This document shows, one piece after another, positions 8,589-17,855 of a DNA stretch of 64,000 nucleotides. Both the position numbers and the translations under genes were made by a program. The stretch spans positions 8,440 to 72,439 of the forward strand of contig JBMTQX010000010.1 in NCBI GenBank assembly GCA_049446715.1, given 5' to 3'. The notes beneath the pieces were generated by a model. It was not told where the DNA came from. It did no database searches and worked only from the letters and a program-made list of their open reading frames with translations. Every line of letters begins with the position of its first letter. Position 1 is the first letter of the stretch. Source of the stretch: Eutrophocola sp049446715 (GTDB taxonomy: Bacteria > Pseudomonadota > Gammaproteobacteria > Pseudomonadales > Pseudohongiellaceae).

Positions 8589-9602
8589 ATGACATCATCA
8601 CCACAACGACCTGTCGTCGTTTGTGCGCTTTATCATTTCGTCCGGCTGGACAATTTCGAAGCCCTGCGCGAACCGCTCCTGCAACAACTGAATGACCACG
8701 AGGTCAAAGGCACACTCCTGCTGGCCGAAGAAGGCATCAACGGCACCATTGCCGGCAGCCGTGAAGGCATTGATGAGGTGCTGGCCTGGCTGAAAAGTGA
8801 CTCCAGGCTGTCAGGACTGGATCACAAGGAATCCTTCGATGACGAGGTGCCGTTTTACCGCGCCAAGGTCAAGCTGAAGAAGGAGATTGTCACCATGGGG
8901 GTGGAAGGTATCGATCCGAATCGCAAGGTTGGTACCCATATCAAACCGAAAGACTGGAATGCCGTGATTTCCGATCCGGATGTGCTGCTGATCGACACGC
9001 GCAATGCCTATGAAGTGGAAATCGGCACGTTCGCCAATGCCGTCGATCCGAAGACCGAGAGCTTTCGTGAATTTCCGCAATACGTGAAGGAGCACCTGGA
9101 TCCGGCCAGGCATAAAAAGATTGCCATGTTCTGCACCGGCGGCATCCGCTGTGAAAAGTCCACGGCCTATCTCAAGGAACAGGGCTTCGACGAGGTCTAT
9201 CACCTGGAAGGGGGCATCCTGAAATACCTGGAAGAGGTGCCCGAGGAAGAGTCCCTCTGGCGTGGCGAATGTTTTGTCTTTGATAACCGGGTGGCGGTAA
9301 ACCACAGCCTGGAGAAAGGCGGATACGACCAGTGCCATGCCTGTCGCCTGCCCATCACTGAGGCAGACAAGCAAAGTGAGCAGTATGAAAAAGGGGTCAG
9401 CTGTCCGCGCTGTTATGCGCGCCAGACACCCGACCAGAAAGCGCGCTTTCGGGAACGCGAGCGCCAGATGAGCCTGGCTTCACAGCGTGGTGAAACCCAC
9501 CTTGGGTCCGAGGTCACAGCCGTGATAGAGGCGCGCAAGCAGGAAAAGGAGCTGTTCAAGCAGGAGCAGCAGCGTCATGAAAAATCACGGGTGCAGCCAT
9601 GA
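8589..9602 (+). CDS. trhO: Oxygen-dependent tRNA uridine(34) hydroxylase (YceA-type rhodanese)
   Basis: Member of the YceA/TrhO family, which hydroxylates U34 of certain tRNAs to 5-hydroxyuridine using oxygen. The 337-residue protein has the N-terminal acylphosphatase-like region with LLLAEEGINGTIAGS, then a rhodanese domain with LLIDTRNAYEVEIGTF and the active-site loop FCTGGIRCEKS (C182, C188). A C-terminal cysteine-rich segment (CHACRLPI, CPRC) and a charged tail follow. The ATG at 8589 has GAAGGA upstream. It seems to be a single-gene unit. Confidence 0.93.
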   Translation: MTSSPQRPVVVCALYHFVRLDNFEALREPLLQQLNDHEVKGTLLLAEEGINGTIAGSREGIDEVLAWLKSDSRLSGLDHKESFDDEVPFYRAKVKLKKEIVTMGVEGIDPNRKVGTHIKPKDWNAVISDPDVLLIDTRNAYEVEIGTFANAVDPKTESFREFPQYVKEHLDPARHKKIAMFCTGGIRCEKSTAYLKEQGFDEVYHLEGGILKYLEEVPEEESLWRGECFVFDNRVAVNHSLEKGGYDQCHACRLPITEADKQSEQYEKGVSCPRCYARQTPDQKARFRERERQMSLASQRGETHLGSEVTAVIEARKQEKELFKQEQQRHEKSRVQP

Positions 9603-9749
9603 GCGCCATACGCGCTGAACGCAAGAGCCACGAACTTGATATCGATCATGCTGAAGCCGTCCAACTGCCTGAAATTTCAGGTTTTCATGATTTTTTCTTA
9701 TTCCGCAGGTAGTCTTGGCAGTTCGGAAAATCCGGGCTGACGGTGACAT

Positions 9750-9834
9750 CCCGCCAGGCCAGGCGACAACAACAAGACAACAAGACAACAACAAGAAAAC
9801 GCACAACAAAACGAACGACAAAACGGGAAAGACC
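9750..9834 (+). promoter_or_regulatory. T-free, CA-rich 5' leader of the diheme cytochrome gene
   Basis: Eighty-five consecutive bases contain no T, mostly AAC and CAAGA repeats from 9764 on, ending at GGGAAAG, a plausible ribosome-binding site 6 bases before the ATG at 9837. Such an RNA would be largely unstructured. Function unknown. Confidence 0.5.
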
Positions 9835-9836
9835 TT

Positions 9837-10736
9837 ATGAATAAAAAATTCACACCACTGGTAATCATCCTGGTGATTGTCCTTGGCGGCCTGTACTGGG
9901 TGTTCGGCCTGCCGATGGTCGGCAATCCCGACATTCCGACCTCGCCGGAAGCCATCGCCCGTGGCGCCTATCTCTGGGAAGCCGGTGGTTGCGGCGCCTG
10001 TCACCAGCATGACGGTGCCCAAGCCCCTATCGGTGGCTATGTCATCGAAGTGGAAGAGCCTTTTCCGAATGTTTTCCATACGCCCAACATCACCCCGGAT
10101 GAAGAAACCGGTATCGGCGGCTGGACTGGCCGGGATTTCATTCTTGCCCTCAAACATGGTCGCAGCCCGTCAGGCGGTTTTTACTGGCCATCCTTTCCGT
10201 ACCGTACCTACAAGAACATGACGGATGAAGATGTGCTGGATCTGGCGGCGTTTGTCATGTCCCTGGATCCGGTCCGCAATGAAGTGCCTGACCATGAGCT
10301 GCCCTGGTGGCAGTTCGATTTCCTCATGGCAGGCTGGAACATCATGGCCGACATGATGGAAGGTGAGCCCCCGGCGTTTGATGAAAGCGATCCGCAAAAA
10401 GTCCGTGGTGCCTATCTGGCTCGTGCGCTGGGACATTGCGGTGAGTGCCACACGCCGAGAAACGGCCTGGGCATGATGGTCATGGCCGAGGAATTCACCG
10501 GTGCCGAAGGCTTTGCACCACCGGTTGATCCGGAAGCCCTGTCCAGCTGGACCCGTTTTGATTTCGTGGGCCTGCTGCAGCTCGGCATGACCGCCAGCTT
10601 TGACTTCGTCGGCGGTGAAATGGGTGATGTCATTGAACACACCAAGAACCTGACTGAGGAAGACCAGAATGCTTACGCGGCATTCTTCATTCCGGTAGAA
10701 GCTGAAGGCGGCGCTGACGATTTCAACTTTGACTGA
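9837..10736 (+). CDS. Membrane-anchored diheme cytochrome c
   Basis: A 299-residue protein with one N-terminal membrane segment (about residues 7-25, no clear cleavage site) and two covalent heme motifs: CGACH at 52-56 and CGECH at 201-205. The layout resembles the cytochrome c subunits of membrane alcohol and aldehyde dehydrogenases, so it probably carries electrons in the periplasm. It stands alone: no dehydrogenase gene is adjacent, though the quinoprotein at 60158 could be a partner at a distance. The ATG is preceded by GGGAAAG and the T-free leader. A bidirectional terminator follows at 10764. Confidence 0.85.
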   Translation: MNKKFTPLVIILVIVLGGLYWVFGLPMVGNPDIPTSPEAIARGAYLWEAGGCGACHQHDGAQAPIGGYVIEVEEPFPNVFHTPNITPDEETGIGGWTGRDFILALKHGRSPSGGFYWPSFPYRTYKNMTDEDVLDLAAFVMSLDPVRNEVPDHELPWWQFDFLMAGWNIMADMMEGEPPAFDESDPQKVRGAYLARALGHCGECHTPRNGLGMMVMAEEFTGAEGFAPPVDPEALSSWTRFDFVGLLQLGMTASFDFVGGEMGDVIEHTKNLTEEDQNAYAAFFIPVEAEGGADDFNFD

Positions 10737-10763
10737 TGGCGTCGAACAGAAAAACCGAGACAT

Positions 10764-10796
10764 AAAAAAACGCCCCTCGAGAGGGGCGTTTTTTTT
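10764..10796. terminator. Bidirectional intrinsic terminator
   Basis: An 18-bp perfect palindrome (10771-10788) is flanked by seven A on the left and eight T on the right. It can serve the cytochrome gene at 9837 on the plus strand and the converging cytochrome c' gene on the minus strand. Confidence 0.92.
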
Positions 10797-10827
10797 GCGA
10801 GCTTGTTAAGCGAATCGCGAGGTCTGC

Positions 10828-11289
10828 TTAGTCCAGACGGAAACGGTCGTGGCAAGCACCACATTTCGGACCGATCTGGCCAACAGCCTGGCGGACCCCG
10901 CTGGCACCCTGGCTCTGCAGGATTTCCAGGGCAGCTTCAGCGCCTTCCTGAAGATCCATGGCCAGCTGGGCGAAGTCAGCCTGGCTGTCCCAGATGGTGT
11001 CGGCAGCACGACTCTCGACACCGTTGCTGCGAGTATCGGCAGCAAACAGGCCCGGGATCATCGGTGCCAGCATGGCAACACGCTCAGCAGCCAGTGTGGC
11101 AGCTTCGGCGTCGAAGTCACCACCACGGGCCATCTGACCCAGCGGACCGTTGGCGTATGACAGGATCTGGAAGATAGCCTGACGGCGCTTGACGGCACCT
11201 GCGGCATCTTCATCTGACATCTGGGCCATTGCCCCGGCAGAAAAAATTGAGCTGATTACGATAGCTCCGGTTACTAAGAGTTTTTTCAT
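10828..11289 (-). CDS. Cytochrome c' (periplasmic)
   Basis: A 153-residue exported protein. The signal peptide is MKKLLVTGAIVISSIFSAGAMA, cleaved near residue 22. The mature part is a four-helix cytochrome c' with VKRRQAIFQ in helix 1 and the heme motif CGACH at 143-147, close to the C-terminus in PKCGACHDRFRLD. Family members bind NO and CO at a five-coordinate heme and are linked to NO tolerance. The gene converges on the diheme cytochrome gene, sharing its terminator. The long upstream gap contains no related gene. Confidence 0.92.
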   Translation of the reverse strand: MKKLLVTGAIVISSIFSAGAMAQMSDEDAAGAVKRRQAIFQILSYANGPLGQMARGGDFDAEAATLAAERVAMLAPMIPGLFAADTRSNGVESRAADTIWDSQADFAQLAMDLQEGAEAALEILQSQGASGVRQAVGQIGPKCGACHDRFRLD

Positions 11290-11861
11290 TATTGGTTCCC
11301 CACTCTTGGTTTGACGTGAATGTTAAGTACCTGGCAATAAGTGCTGTTCAGGTACTGTTCGTTTCAAAAAGACTGTATCTGGTTCAAGTGTTGTGCGGGC
11401 ATTGGTTTGATAAAAGGCCTGCACGTTACTTCATTTGCCTGAGCCAAGTTCCGGCCGGACGCCAAATGTAATCTTTACTTTCGTATCCGACAAGTTGCGG
11501 TGAGGTGTTCAGCCGCGGACACCGCTGCAATGGCGTACGATGCAGTTTGTCGATCGCCGTTATTGTGCCATGCCCAGTCACTGCTGTCTGCATATTTCAC
11601 CTTTTCGGGCCTTGTTCACAGGCCATTTAAATTTGATTTTTCAAGCGTTTACAGAAACGACGTTGTTCCTGATTCCTTGCATGACAGTATCGCGCTGTTT
11701 TTCTGAATGCCGACTGAACCCTGAAATTGGCTTCGGAAATTCCTTAATCATTGCACATTTTTTGGTGGCCCTGAGCAGGCCAGATTCCGGTCCGGTGTCA
11801 CTGTATTTGACCCCCAGCCCTGTCTCCGCTAAGTTTGCGCTTCCCTGCAAGAGGAACCTCA
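11290..11861. other. 572-bp intergenic region, cytochrome c' / xseB (divergent)
   Basis: No convincing gene. Short open frames here have no family features and the composition is more AT-rich than the neighbouring genes. It should hold promoters for both flanking genes; one candidate for xseB is listed separately. Confidence 0.6.
11807..11835 (+). promoter_or_regulatory. Candidate promoter for xseB-ispA-dxs
   Basis: TTGACC (11807-11812), a 17-base spacer and TAAGTT (11830-11835), ending 26 bases before the xseB ATG. The -35 box is good (5 of 6) and the -10 weak (3 of 6). Confidence 0.35.
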
Positions 11862-12116
11862 ATGGCACGTAAATCCACACCGTTTAATTTCGAAGAAGCC
11901 ATGGCAACCCTGGAAGAACTGGTTGAAGCCATGGAAGAAGGAGAGCTCAGTCTTGAGGAATCCCTCAAGGCATTCGAACAGGGCATCAAGCTGACACGCG
12001 AATGCCAGTCCGCCCTGGAAAAAGCCGAACAGAAAGTACAGTTGCTGGTCAAAAGTGATGGTCTGCCGGAAGCCGAAGACTTCGATGATCCCGGCGACGA
12101 TGAGGGCGTGGAATAA
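11862..12116 (+). CDS. xseB: Exodeoxyribonuclease VII small subunit
   Basis: Small subunit of exonuclease VII, which degrades single-stranded DNA with the large subunit XseA (not in this window). The chosen start is ATG 11862 (MARKSTPFNFEEAM), with GAGG about 8 bases upstream; an earlier in-frame start at 11835 is not supported. The 84-residue protein has the helical signature FEEAMATLEELVEAMEEGE, then LSLEESLKAFEQGI, and an acidic tail. It lies 12 bases before ispA, in the order xseB-ispA-dxs common in gammaproteobacteria. Confidence 0.95.
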   Translation: MARKSTPFNFEEAMATLEELVEAMEEGELSLEESLKAFEQGIKLTRECQSALEKAEQKVQLLVKSDGLPEAEDFDDPGDDEGVE

Positions 12117-12128
12117 CGTCCGCTCCCC

Positions 12129-13001
12129 ATGGATACCCAGGCTTATATCGGCACCCTGCAGGACAGGGCATCGGCTGTGCTTCAGCAGGCCATTCCCGCG
12201 CCCGGTTTGTCACCTCGTCTTGAAGCCGCCATGCAGTATGCCGTGCATAACGGCGGTAAACGCATTCGGCCGGTTCTGGTCTATGCCAGTGCCGAGACGC
12301 TGGGCGGCACGCTGGATGCGGCCGATCCCAGTGCCTGTGCCGTCGAACTGATTCATGCCTATTCGCTGGTCCACGATGACCTGCCCGCCATGGATGATGA
12401 TGACCTGCGCCGCGGCCAGCCCACCTGTCATATCAAGTTCGATGAAGCCACCGCTATTCTGGCTGGCGATGCCTTGCAGTCACTGGCTTTTGAAATCCTG
12501 GCCGGCACCGGTTCGCCGGATGCCGCAGTGATGGTCGCCACGCTTGCCAAAGCCGCCGGCTGGAACGGCATGGTAGCCGGACAGAGCATGGATATCGAAG
12601 GTGCCGGCACCGCCATGGATGAGGCAGCACTGGCCCGCATGCACCTGCTCAAGACCGGGGCACTTATTCGTGCCAGTGTCCTGCTCGGTGCCATGAGTAC
12701 GGGCAGAGCCGGCAGCGATCAGCTGGCCGCCCTGGATACCTTTGCCACCCGCATTGGGCTGGCCTTCCAGGTCAAGGACGATATTCTCGATGTGGAAGGG
12801 GAGACTGCCGTTCTGGGTAAAACGCAGGGCAAGGACCAGCATAGGAACAAGCCGACATATTCCTCGTTGCTGGGTGTGGACGGGGCGCGGCGCAAAATGC
12901 AGGGCCTTTTTGAGGAGGGGCTGGACGCCCTGTCCCTATTTGGCCCTGATGCCGGAAAACTGGCTGCCATCGCCACCTATATCATTGAGCGCCAGTACTA
13001 G
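12129..13001 (+). CDS. ispA: (2E,6E)-farnesyl diphosphate synthase
   Basis: Prenyl elongation enzyme making farnesyl diphosphate from IPP and DMAPP or GPP. The 290-residue protein has GGKRIRPVL (42-50), the first aspartate-rich motif DDLPAMDDDDLRRG starting at residue 83, and the second, FQVKDDILDVEG. Motif spacing fits short-chain (C15) synthases. It is between xseB and dxs, linking isoprenoid precursor supply with its first condensing enzyme. Confidence 0.95.
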   Translation: MDTQAYIGTLQDRASAVLQQAIPAPGLSPRLEAAMQYAVHNGGKRIRPVLVYASAETLGGTLDAADPSACAVELIHAYSLVHDDLPAMDDDDLRRGQPTCHIKFDEATAILAGDALQSLAFEILAGTGSPDAAVMVATLAKAAGWNGMVAGQSMDIEGAGTAMDEAALARMHLLKTGALIRASVLLGAMSTGRAGSDQLAALDTFATRIGLAFQVKDDILDVEGETAVLGKTQGKDQHRNKPTYSSLLGVDGARRKMQGLFEEGLDALSLFGPDAGKLAAIATYIIERQY

Positions 13002-13098
13002 GCTCGGCGGGGTGCCGCTAAACAGACTGTAATCCACGCATACAAGCCACCTTTGCGGTAGAATATGCCGGTTTTTTTCGCTATTACGTTTCCTTTGC

Positions 13099-14976
13099 AT
13101 GTTTGAAGAAATTCCATTCGAGCGGCCTAACACGCCGTTGCTCGACAGCATCGATTCCCCCGCTGATTTACGCGAGCTGGATCCCGAGCAGCTGGAACAG
13201 GTAGCCCATGAGTTACGGCATTACCTGCTGTATACCGTGGGCAAGACCGGCGGGCACTTCGGCGCCGGGCTGGGTGTGGTGGAACTCACCATCGCACTCC
13301 ACTACGTCTTCAATACGCCGGAAGACAAGCTGGTATGGGATGTCGGCCACCAGACCTATCCGCACAAGATTCTCACCGGCCGCCGCGAACAGATGCTGAC
13401 GATGCGCCAGTCCGGTGGCCTGGCCGCCTTCACCAATCGCAGTGAAAGTGAATACGATACCTTTGGTGCCGGCCATTCCAGCACCTCGATCTCCGCCGCC
13501 TTGGGCATGATGGTCGCCGCCCAGAAACAGGAATCGGACCGCAAGACTGTTGCCGTCATCGGCGACGGCGCCATGACCGCTGGCCTGGCCTTTGAGGCCC
13601 TCAATCATGCCGGTGATCTGGAAGGCGACATCCTCATCATTCTCAATGACAACAACATGTCCATCTCCCGCAATGTGGGTGGACTGTCCAGTTACTTTGC
13701 CCGCATGTGGGCGAGCAAGCCCTACAACGTGCTGCGATCCGGCAGCAAGAAAGTGCTTTCGGCACTGCCACCGGCCTGGAAGGCGGCCCATCGCGCCGAG
13801 GAATACATGAAGGGTATGGTGTCACCGGCCACTATTTTCGAGGAACTGGGTTTTACCTATTTCGGGCTTATCGATGGCCACGATGTGGAAGGCCTGGTGC
13901 AGATCCTCAACAACATCAAGCACATCAAGGGGCCGCGCCTGCTCCACGTGGTGACCCAGAAAGGCAAGGGTTACCTGCCGGCGGAGAAAGATCCGTTCGG
14001 CATGCACGCCCTCAGCAAGATGGTGCCCGAGTCGGAAAAAACCACGCCCCCCAACGGACATGTACCCACGTACTCGAAGGTGTTCGGCAAGTGGCTCTGC
14101 GATATGGCAGCCGAAAATACCGACCTGTTGGGCATCACGCCGGCCATGAGTGAAGGCTCAGGCATGCGTGAGTTTGAGGAACAATACCCGGACCGTTTCT
14201 ATGACGTGGCCATTGCCGAGCAACATGCGGTGACGTTTGCCGGAGGCATGGCCTGTGATGGCCTCAAGCCGGTGGTCGCCATTTACTCCACGTTCCTGCA
14301 ACGCGGCTATGACCAGCTCATTCACGATATCTGCCTGCAGAACCTGGATGTCCTGTTTGCAATCGATCGTGCAGGCCTGGTGGGCGAAGACGGTCCCACC
14401 CATGCCGGCAGCTTTGATCTGAGCTACATGCGCTGCATTCCCAACCTGGTCATCATGACACCGAGCGATGAGCAGGAAGCCCGCTGTCTGCTCACCACCG
14501 GCTTTCACCACCCGGGGCCTGCGGCTGTGCGCTATCCTCGCGGCAAAGCCACCGGCTGTGAAACCACTGCCGAACTGACGGCCGTAGAGATAGGTAAAGC
14601 CCGGGTTTGCCGCGAGGGCGGCAACGGCATCGCCATCCTGGTTTTCGGTACCTTGCTGCAAAAGACCCGGTCTGTCGCAGAAGCGCTGGATGCCACCCTG
14701 GTCGACATGCGGTTTGTGAAACCGCTGGACGAAACCCTGCTCATCACACTGGCGCAGCAGTGCAAGCTGCTGGTGACGGTCGAGGAGAATGCGGTTAAAG
14801 GCGGAGCCGGTTCCGGCGTCAATGAATTTCTGGAAGCACAGGGTTTTGACACCCCGGTGTTGAACCTGGGATTGCCGGATAGCTTTCTGGAGCATGGCAA
14901 GGCCGAGGACATGCTTGCCGACTGCGGACTCGATGCCGCCGGCATACTCCGCGCCATCGAACACCGACTCGGGTAA
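13099..14976 (+). CDS. dxs: 1-deoxy-D-xylulose-5-phosphate synthase
   Basis: Thiamine-diphosphate enzyme condensing pyruvate with glyceraldehyde 3-phosphate, the first step of the MEP isoprenoid pathway. The 625-residue protein has DVGHQTYPHKILTGR (81-95), the TPP motif GDGAMTAGLAFEALNHAG from residue 155, DGHDVEGLV, and the transketolase pyrimidine segment with IAEQHAVTFAGG and AIDRAGLVGEDGPTHAG. The ATG at 13099 follows a TAGAAT element at 13059-13064 that could be a -10 for its own promoter. Confidence 0.97.
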   Translation: MFEEIPFERPNTPLLDSIDSPADLRELDPEQLEQVAHELRHYLLYTVGKTGGHFGAGLGVVELTIALHYVFNTPEDKLVWDVGHQTYPHKILTGRREQMLTMRQSGGLAAFTNRSESEYDTFGAGHSSTSISAALGMMVAAQKQESDRKTVAVIGDGAMTAGLAFEALNHAGDLEGDILIILNDNNMSISRNVGGLSSYFARMWASKPYNVLRSGSKKVLSALPPAWKAAHRAEEYMKGMVSPATIFEELGFTYFGLIDGHDVEGLVQILNNIKHIKGPRLLHVVTQKGKGYLPAEKDPFGMHALSKMVPESEKTTPPNGHVPTYSKVFGKWLCDMAAENTDLLGITPAMSEGSGMREFEEQYPDRFYDVAIAEQHAVTFAGGMACDGLKPVVAIYSTFLQRGYDQLIHDICLQNLDVLFAIDRAGLVGEDGPTHAGSFDLSYMRCIPNLVIMTPSDEQEARCLLTTGFHHPGPAAVRYPRGKATGCETTAELTAVEIGKARVCREGGNGIAILVFGTLLQKTRSVAEALDATLVDMRFVKPLDETLLITLAQQCKLLVTVEENAVKGGAGSGVNEFLEAQGFDTPVLNLGLPDSFLEHGKAEDMLADCGLDAAGILRAIEHRLG

Positions 14977-14987
14977 GGCGCTTAACC

Positions 14988-16823
14988 ATGGCCCGCCGCA
15001 CGCCGACGGACATAGAAAACCTGGATATGAAGTGGCATGTCATCCGGTTGCTGATTCCCTACCTGCTTGAATTCAGGGCGCGCACGCTGCTGGCCTTCTT
15101 CTGCCTAGCGCTGGCGAAACTGTCCAGTATCAGCCTGCCGTTTTTCATGAAGTACATCGTCGATAACCTCGACATGCAGCTGGGCAATGACAGCACCAGT
15201 GCGCCCCAGGTGCTCGTGGCAATACCGATACTGCTCATCATAGCCTATGGCGTGTTCCGTTTCTTCAATGTCATGTTCAATGAAATCCGAGACACCCTGT
15301 TCGGCCGGGTCACCGAGCGCACCATCCGCCGGGTCAGCCTCAAGACGTTCCGCCACCTGCACAGCCTGGACCTGGACTTTCACTTGAACCGCCAGACCGG
15401 TGGTCTGGCCCGGGATATCGAGCGTGGTACTTCGGGGATCAATTTCCTGATGCGCTTCATGATTTTCAACATCATCCCCACGCTGCTGGAGCTGGTCATC
15501 GTGATCGGGATTTTCCTGGGCAACTACGGCGCGTCATTTGCCCTGGTCATCCTGGCGGCCATTGCCGCCTACGTGGCCTGGTCGGTGGTCGCAACAGAAA
15601 AACGCACGCGTTTTGTTCGTGAAATGAACCAGGCGGATTCGGCCACCAATACCCGTGCCATCGACAGCCTGCTCAATTACGAGACCGTGAAATACTTTAC
15701 CAACGAGGAATACGAGGCTCGCCATCTGGATGAAGGGCTGGCCAACCTGGAAACCGCCAAGCGCAATAACCGTCTCAGCCTCTTTGCCCTCAATGGCGGA
15801 CAGGCCCTGATCGTAGCTACTGCTATGACCATCATGCTGCTGCTGGCGGCCAGGGGAGTGGCCAACGGCCGTATGACCCTGGGCGACTTCACCCTGGTCA
15901 ACATGTTCATGATGCAACTGTTCATTCCACTGAACTTCCTGGGCTTCGTCTACCGTGAAATCAAGGGTGCGCTGGCCAATATCGAACGCCTGTTTGACCT
16001 GCTCGGGGAAAAGGCGACGGTGCTGGAAAAGACCGATGCGGTTGAAGTGCACCCGGGCAAGCCCGAGATTGCCTTTGAGGCCGTGAGTTTCCATTACCGC
16101 ACGGATCGACAGATACTCGACAACATCTCGTTCACAATCCGGCCGGGTGAAAAGGTGGCGGTTGTCGGGGGCAGCGGGTCGGGCAAGTCTACCCTCGTGA
16201 AACTGCTGTTCCGCTTCTATGATTGCCAGTCTGGCAGTATCCGCATTGAGGGCTGTGACATTCGTGACCTGACGCTGCATTCCCTGCGTTCGGCCATCGG
16301 CATCGTGCCCCAGGACACGGTGCTGTTCAATGACACCATCATGGAGAATATCCGCTATGGTCGCCCGGACGCCTCCGAGGCAGACATCCAGGAAGCCATT
16401 CGCCTGGCCCATCTCGACAATTTCATCGCGCAATTACCGGATGGCATGAACACCATGGTTGGGGAGCGCGGGTTGAAACTCAGCGGTGGTGAGAAACAGC
16501 GCGTGGCCATCGCCCGCACCATGCTCAAGCGTCCGGCTATCCTGGTGTTTGACGAAGCGACCTCATCGCTGGACAGCAAAACCGAACGCGCGATCCTGCA
16601 GGCCATGCGGGAAGTCTCGAAAGGTCATACCAGCCTGGTCATTGCCCACCGACTTTCCACCGTCGTCGATGCCGACCGTATCCTGGTCCTGGAGCATGGT
16701 CGGATTGTGGAGTCAGGCACACATACCGAATTGCTGTCCCAGGCAGGCCAGTACCACCACATGTGGAACCTGCAGCAGCAACAGAAAGACCAGGAGCCTG
16801 CACCACAGCTGGCAGCCCCGTAG
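14988..16823 (+). CDS. Atm1/ABCB7-type ABC exporter (fused permease-ATPase)
   Basis: A 611-residue half-transporter: six membrane segments in residues ~20-310, then an ABC ATPase with Walker A GGSGSGKST near residue 395, signature LSGGEKQR near 497 and Walker B ILVFDEATSSLDSKTER near 517. The membrane domain segments LNRQTGGLARDIERG and NYETVKYFTNEEYEA are typical of the Atm1/HMT1 group, whose studied members export glutathione-linked sulfur or metal conjugates. The start is ATG 14988, 11 bases after dxs. The stop TAG (16821-16823) is also the first three bases of a family A palindrome. Confidence 0.9.
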   Translation: MARRTPTDIENLDMKWHVIRLLIPYLLEFRARTLLAFFCLALAKLSSISLPFFMKYIVDNLDMQLGNDSTSAPQVLVAIPILLIIAYGVFRFFNVMFNEIRDTLFGRVTERTIRRVSLKTFRHLHSLDLDFHLNRQTGGLARDIERGTSGINFLMRFMIFNIIPTLLELVIVIGIFLGNYGASFALVILAAIAAYVAWSVVATEKRTRFVREMNQADSATNTRAIDSLLNYETVKYFTNEEYEARHLDEGLANLETAKRNNRLSLFALNGGQALIVATAMTIMLLLAARGVANGRMTLGDFTLVNMFMMQLFIPLNFLGFVYREIKGALANIERLFDLLGEKATVLEKTDAVEVHPGKPEIAFEAVSFHYRTDRQILDNISFTIRPGEKVAVVGGSGSGKSTLVKLLFRFYDCQSGSIRIEGCDIRDLTLHSLRSAIGIVPQDTVLFNDTIMENIRYGRPDASEADIQEAIRLAHLDNFIAQLPDGMNTMVGERGLKLSGGEKQRVAIARTMLKRPAILVFDEATSSLDSKTERAILQAMREVSKGHTSLVIAHRLSTVVDADRILVLEHGRIVESGTHTELLSQAGQYHHMWNLQQQQKDQEPAPQLAAP

Positions 16824-16856
16824 GTCGGGATAAGCCGGAAGGGCCGTTTGCCGACA
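16821..16856 (+). repeat. Dispersed palindrome, family A copy 2 (overlaps ABC exporter stop)
   Basis: Begins TAGGTCGGGATAAGCC and ends GGGCCGTTTGCCGACA, a diverged family A copy. Its first TAG is the stop codon of the upstream exporter gene. Confidence 0.75.
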
Positions 16857-16903
16857 TCCTGTCGGGCGCGTCAGCTACTGCGAAAGTGCTGTATTCGAGA
16901 TAT

Positions 16904-16935
16904 AAAAAAAGGGCGCTGGTGTAGCGCCCTTTTTT
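16904..16935. terminator. Bidirectional intrinsic terminator
   Basis: Seven-bp stem GGGCGCT/AGCGCCC (16911-16917 with 16923-16929), with an A-tract before and T-tract after. It serves the ABC exporter and the converging exported protein gene. Confidence 0.88.
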
Positions 16936-16950
16936 CATTACAGAAGACTT

Positions 16951-17757
16951 TTACAAGCCGGCAGTCTTGTCGAAAAACGGCTGGCCGAAGTCGTCGGTCA
17001 TGTCCAAGAGGAACTTGTTGTTTTCCTGGCAAATGTAATCGGCCAGTTCCTGGCCTTCAGACCAGCGGATGTTCCAGCTGACCGTCCAGGGCTCCGAGTA
17101 GGCACCCGGATCATCAATGACGGCTTCGTAATGCAGGGTTTCCTTGTCAGGGCGTGAGAAACGTTCAACGGTATGCAACTGATCGGTATGCATGTAGCCG
17201 CCGAAGTCGATCCAGGTCTTTTCGTTGAAGCCAACGGTATCAACGACCAGGGTGTCGCCTTCCCAGTAACCGGTGGAGTGGCCAAAGTATGTTGGATTCG
17301 GGTCTTCCGGATGCGGGCGCCCGTCCATGTGGATTTCACGCCACACATGTCCGCCACCCTCAAAGATGATCACGATACGGTCGCCATCCTGGATGATTTC
17401 GGCCGGGTAGGGTGTGCCCATGGAGCGCGGGCCACCAGGCGGCAGGCAGAAGCCTTCCGGATCGTATTTCACGTTGTTGTTCTTGTTGTATTCCCACATG
17501 GCCTGGGTCCAGGGCAGCATCGGCGGCAGATCGCCTTCCTGGTAACCATCCATGCGCACCGCAAAGTCGGTAATCCAGGGCAGTGACCAGACGCCATCGC
17601 CACCGAGATCCACGGTGCCGTCAGCCAGTCGTGGTGTTGGCGTGGACGGGCGGTCTTCGCTGGCGCCACGCTGGGCCTGGGCAGCAGAATGCATAAAAAC
17701 AGCAGAAGCAACTGCTGAGGCCATGACGGCCATTTTGAATAATGGGTTAAGTTTCAT
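16951..17757 (-). CDS. Exported protein of unknown function (268 aa)
   Basis: Not recognised functionally. The signal peptide is MKLNPLFKMAVMASAVASAV with FMHSAAQAQ following, cleaved near residue 29. The mature protein is rich in Trp, Gly, Asp and aromatic residues, with a central HSTGYWEGDTLVVDTVGFN segment and FCLPPGGPRSMGTPYP near residue 110. The GYWEGDTLVVDT stretch and following strands resemble GFWDEETLIVWT in the exported protein at 56361-57566, suggesting a shared beta-rich fold. It is a single gene between two terminators. Relatives with DUF6152 genes nearby are, from memory, common in marine Gammaproteobacteria and Acidobacteria. Confidence 0.8.
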   Translation of the reverse strand: MKLNPLFKMAVMASAVASAVFMHSAAQAQRGASEDRPSTPTPRLADGTVDLGGDGVWSLPWITDFAVRMDGYQEGDLPPMLPWTQAMWEYNKNNNVKYDPEGFCLPPGGPRSMGTPYPAEIIQDGDRIVIIFEGGGHVWREIHMDGRPHPEDPNPTYFGHSTGYWEGDTLVVDTVGFNEKTWIDFGGYMHTDQLHTVERFSRPDKETLHYEAVIDDPGAYSEPWTVSWNIRWSEGQELADYICQENNKFLLDMTDDFGQPFFDKTAGL

Positions 17758-17784
17758 GGGTTACCTGTGTAATCGGGTGGCAAT

Positions 17785-17812
17785 AAAAAGCGCGCATGTC
17801 AGCGCGCTTTTT
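17785..17812. terminator. Terminator between two minus-strand exported-protein genes
   Basis: Stem GCGCGC/GCGCGC extended by A5/T5 arms, loop 17796-17801. It follows the DUF6152 gene on the minus strand and separates it from the 268-aa gene. Confidence 0.85.
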
Positions 17813-17855
17813 ACTGCTTTTGTTACTGTTTTTGGTGACTGCAGAAAATGCAGTA

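Noticed and set aside
11500..11880. Overlapping short frames in the cytochrome c' / xseB gap
   Set aside because: No ribosome-binding site, low-complexity translation, and conflict with the xseB start.
15534..16433. 299-codon minus-strand frame over the ABC exporter
   Set aside because: Antisense to a clear exporter with no recognisable content.
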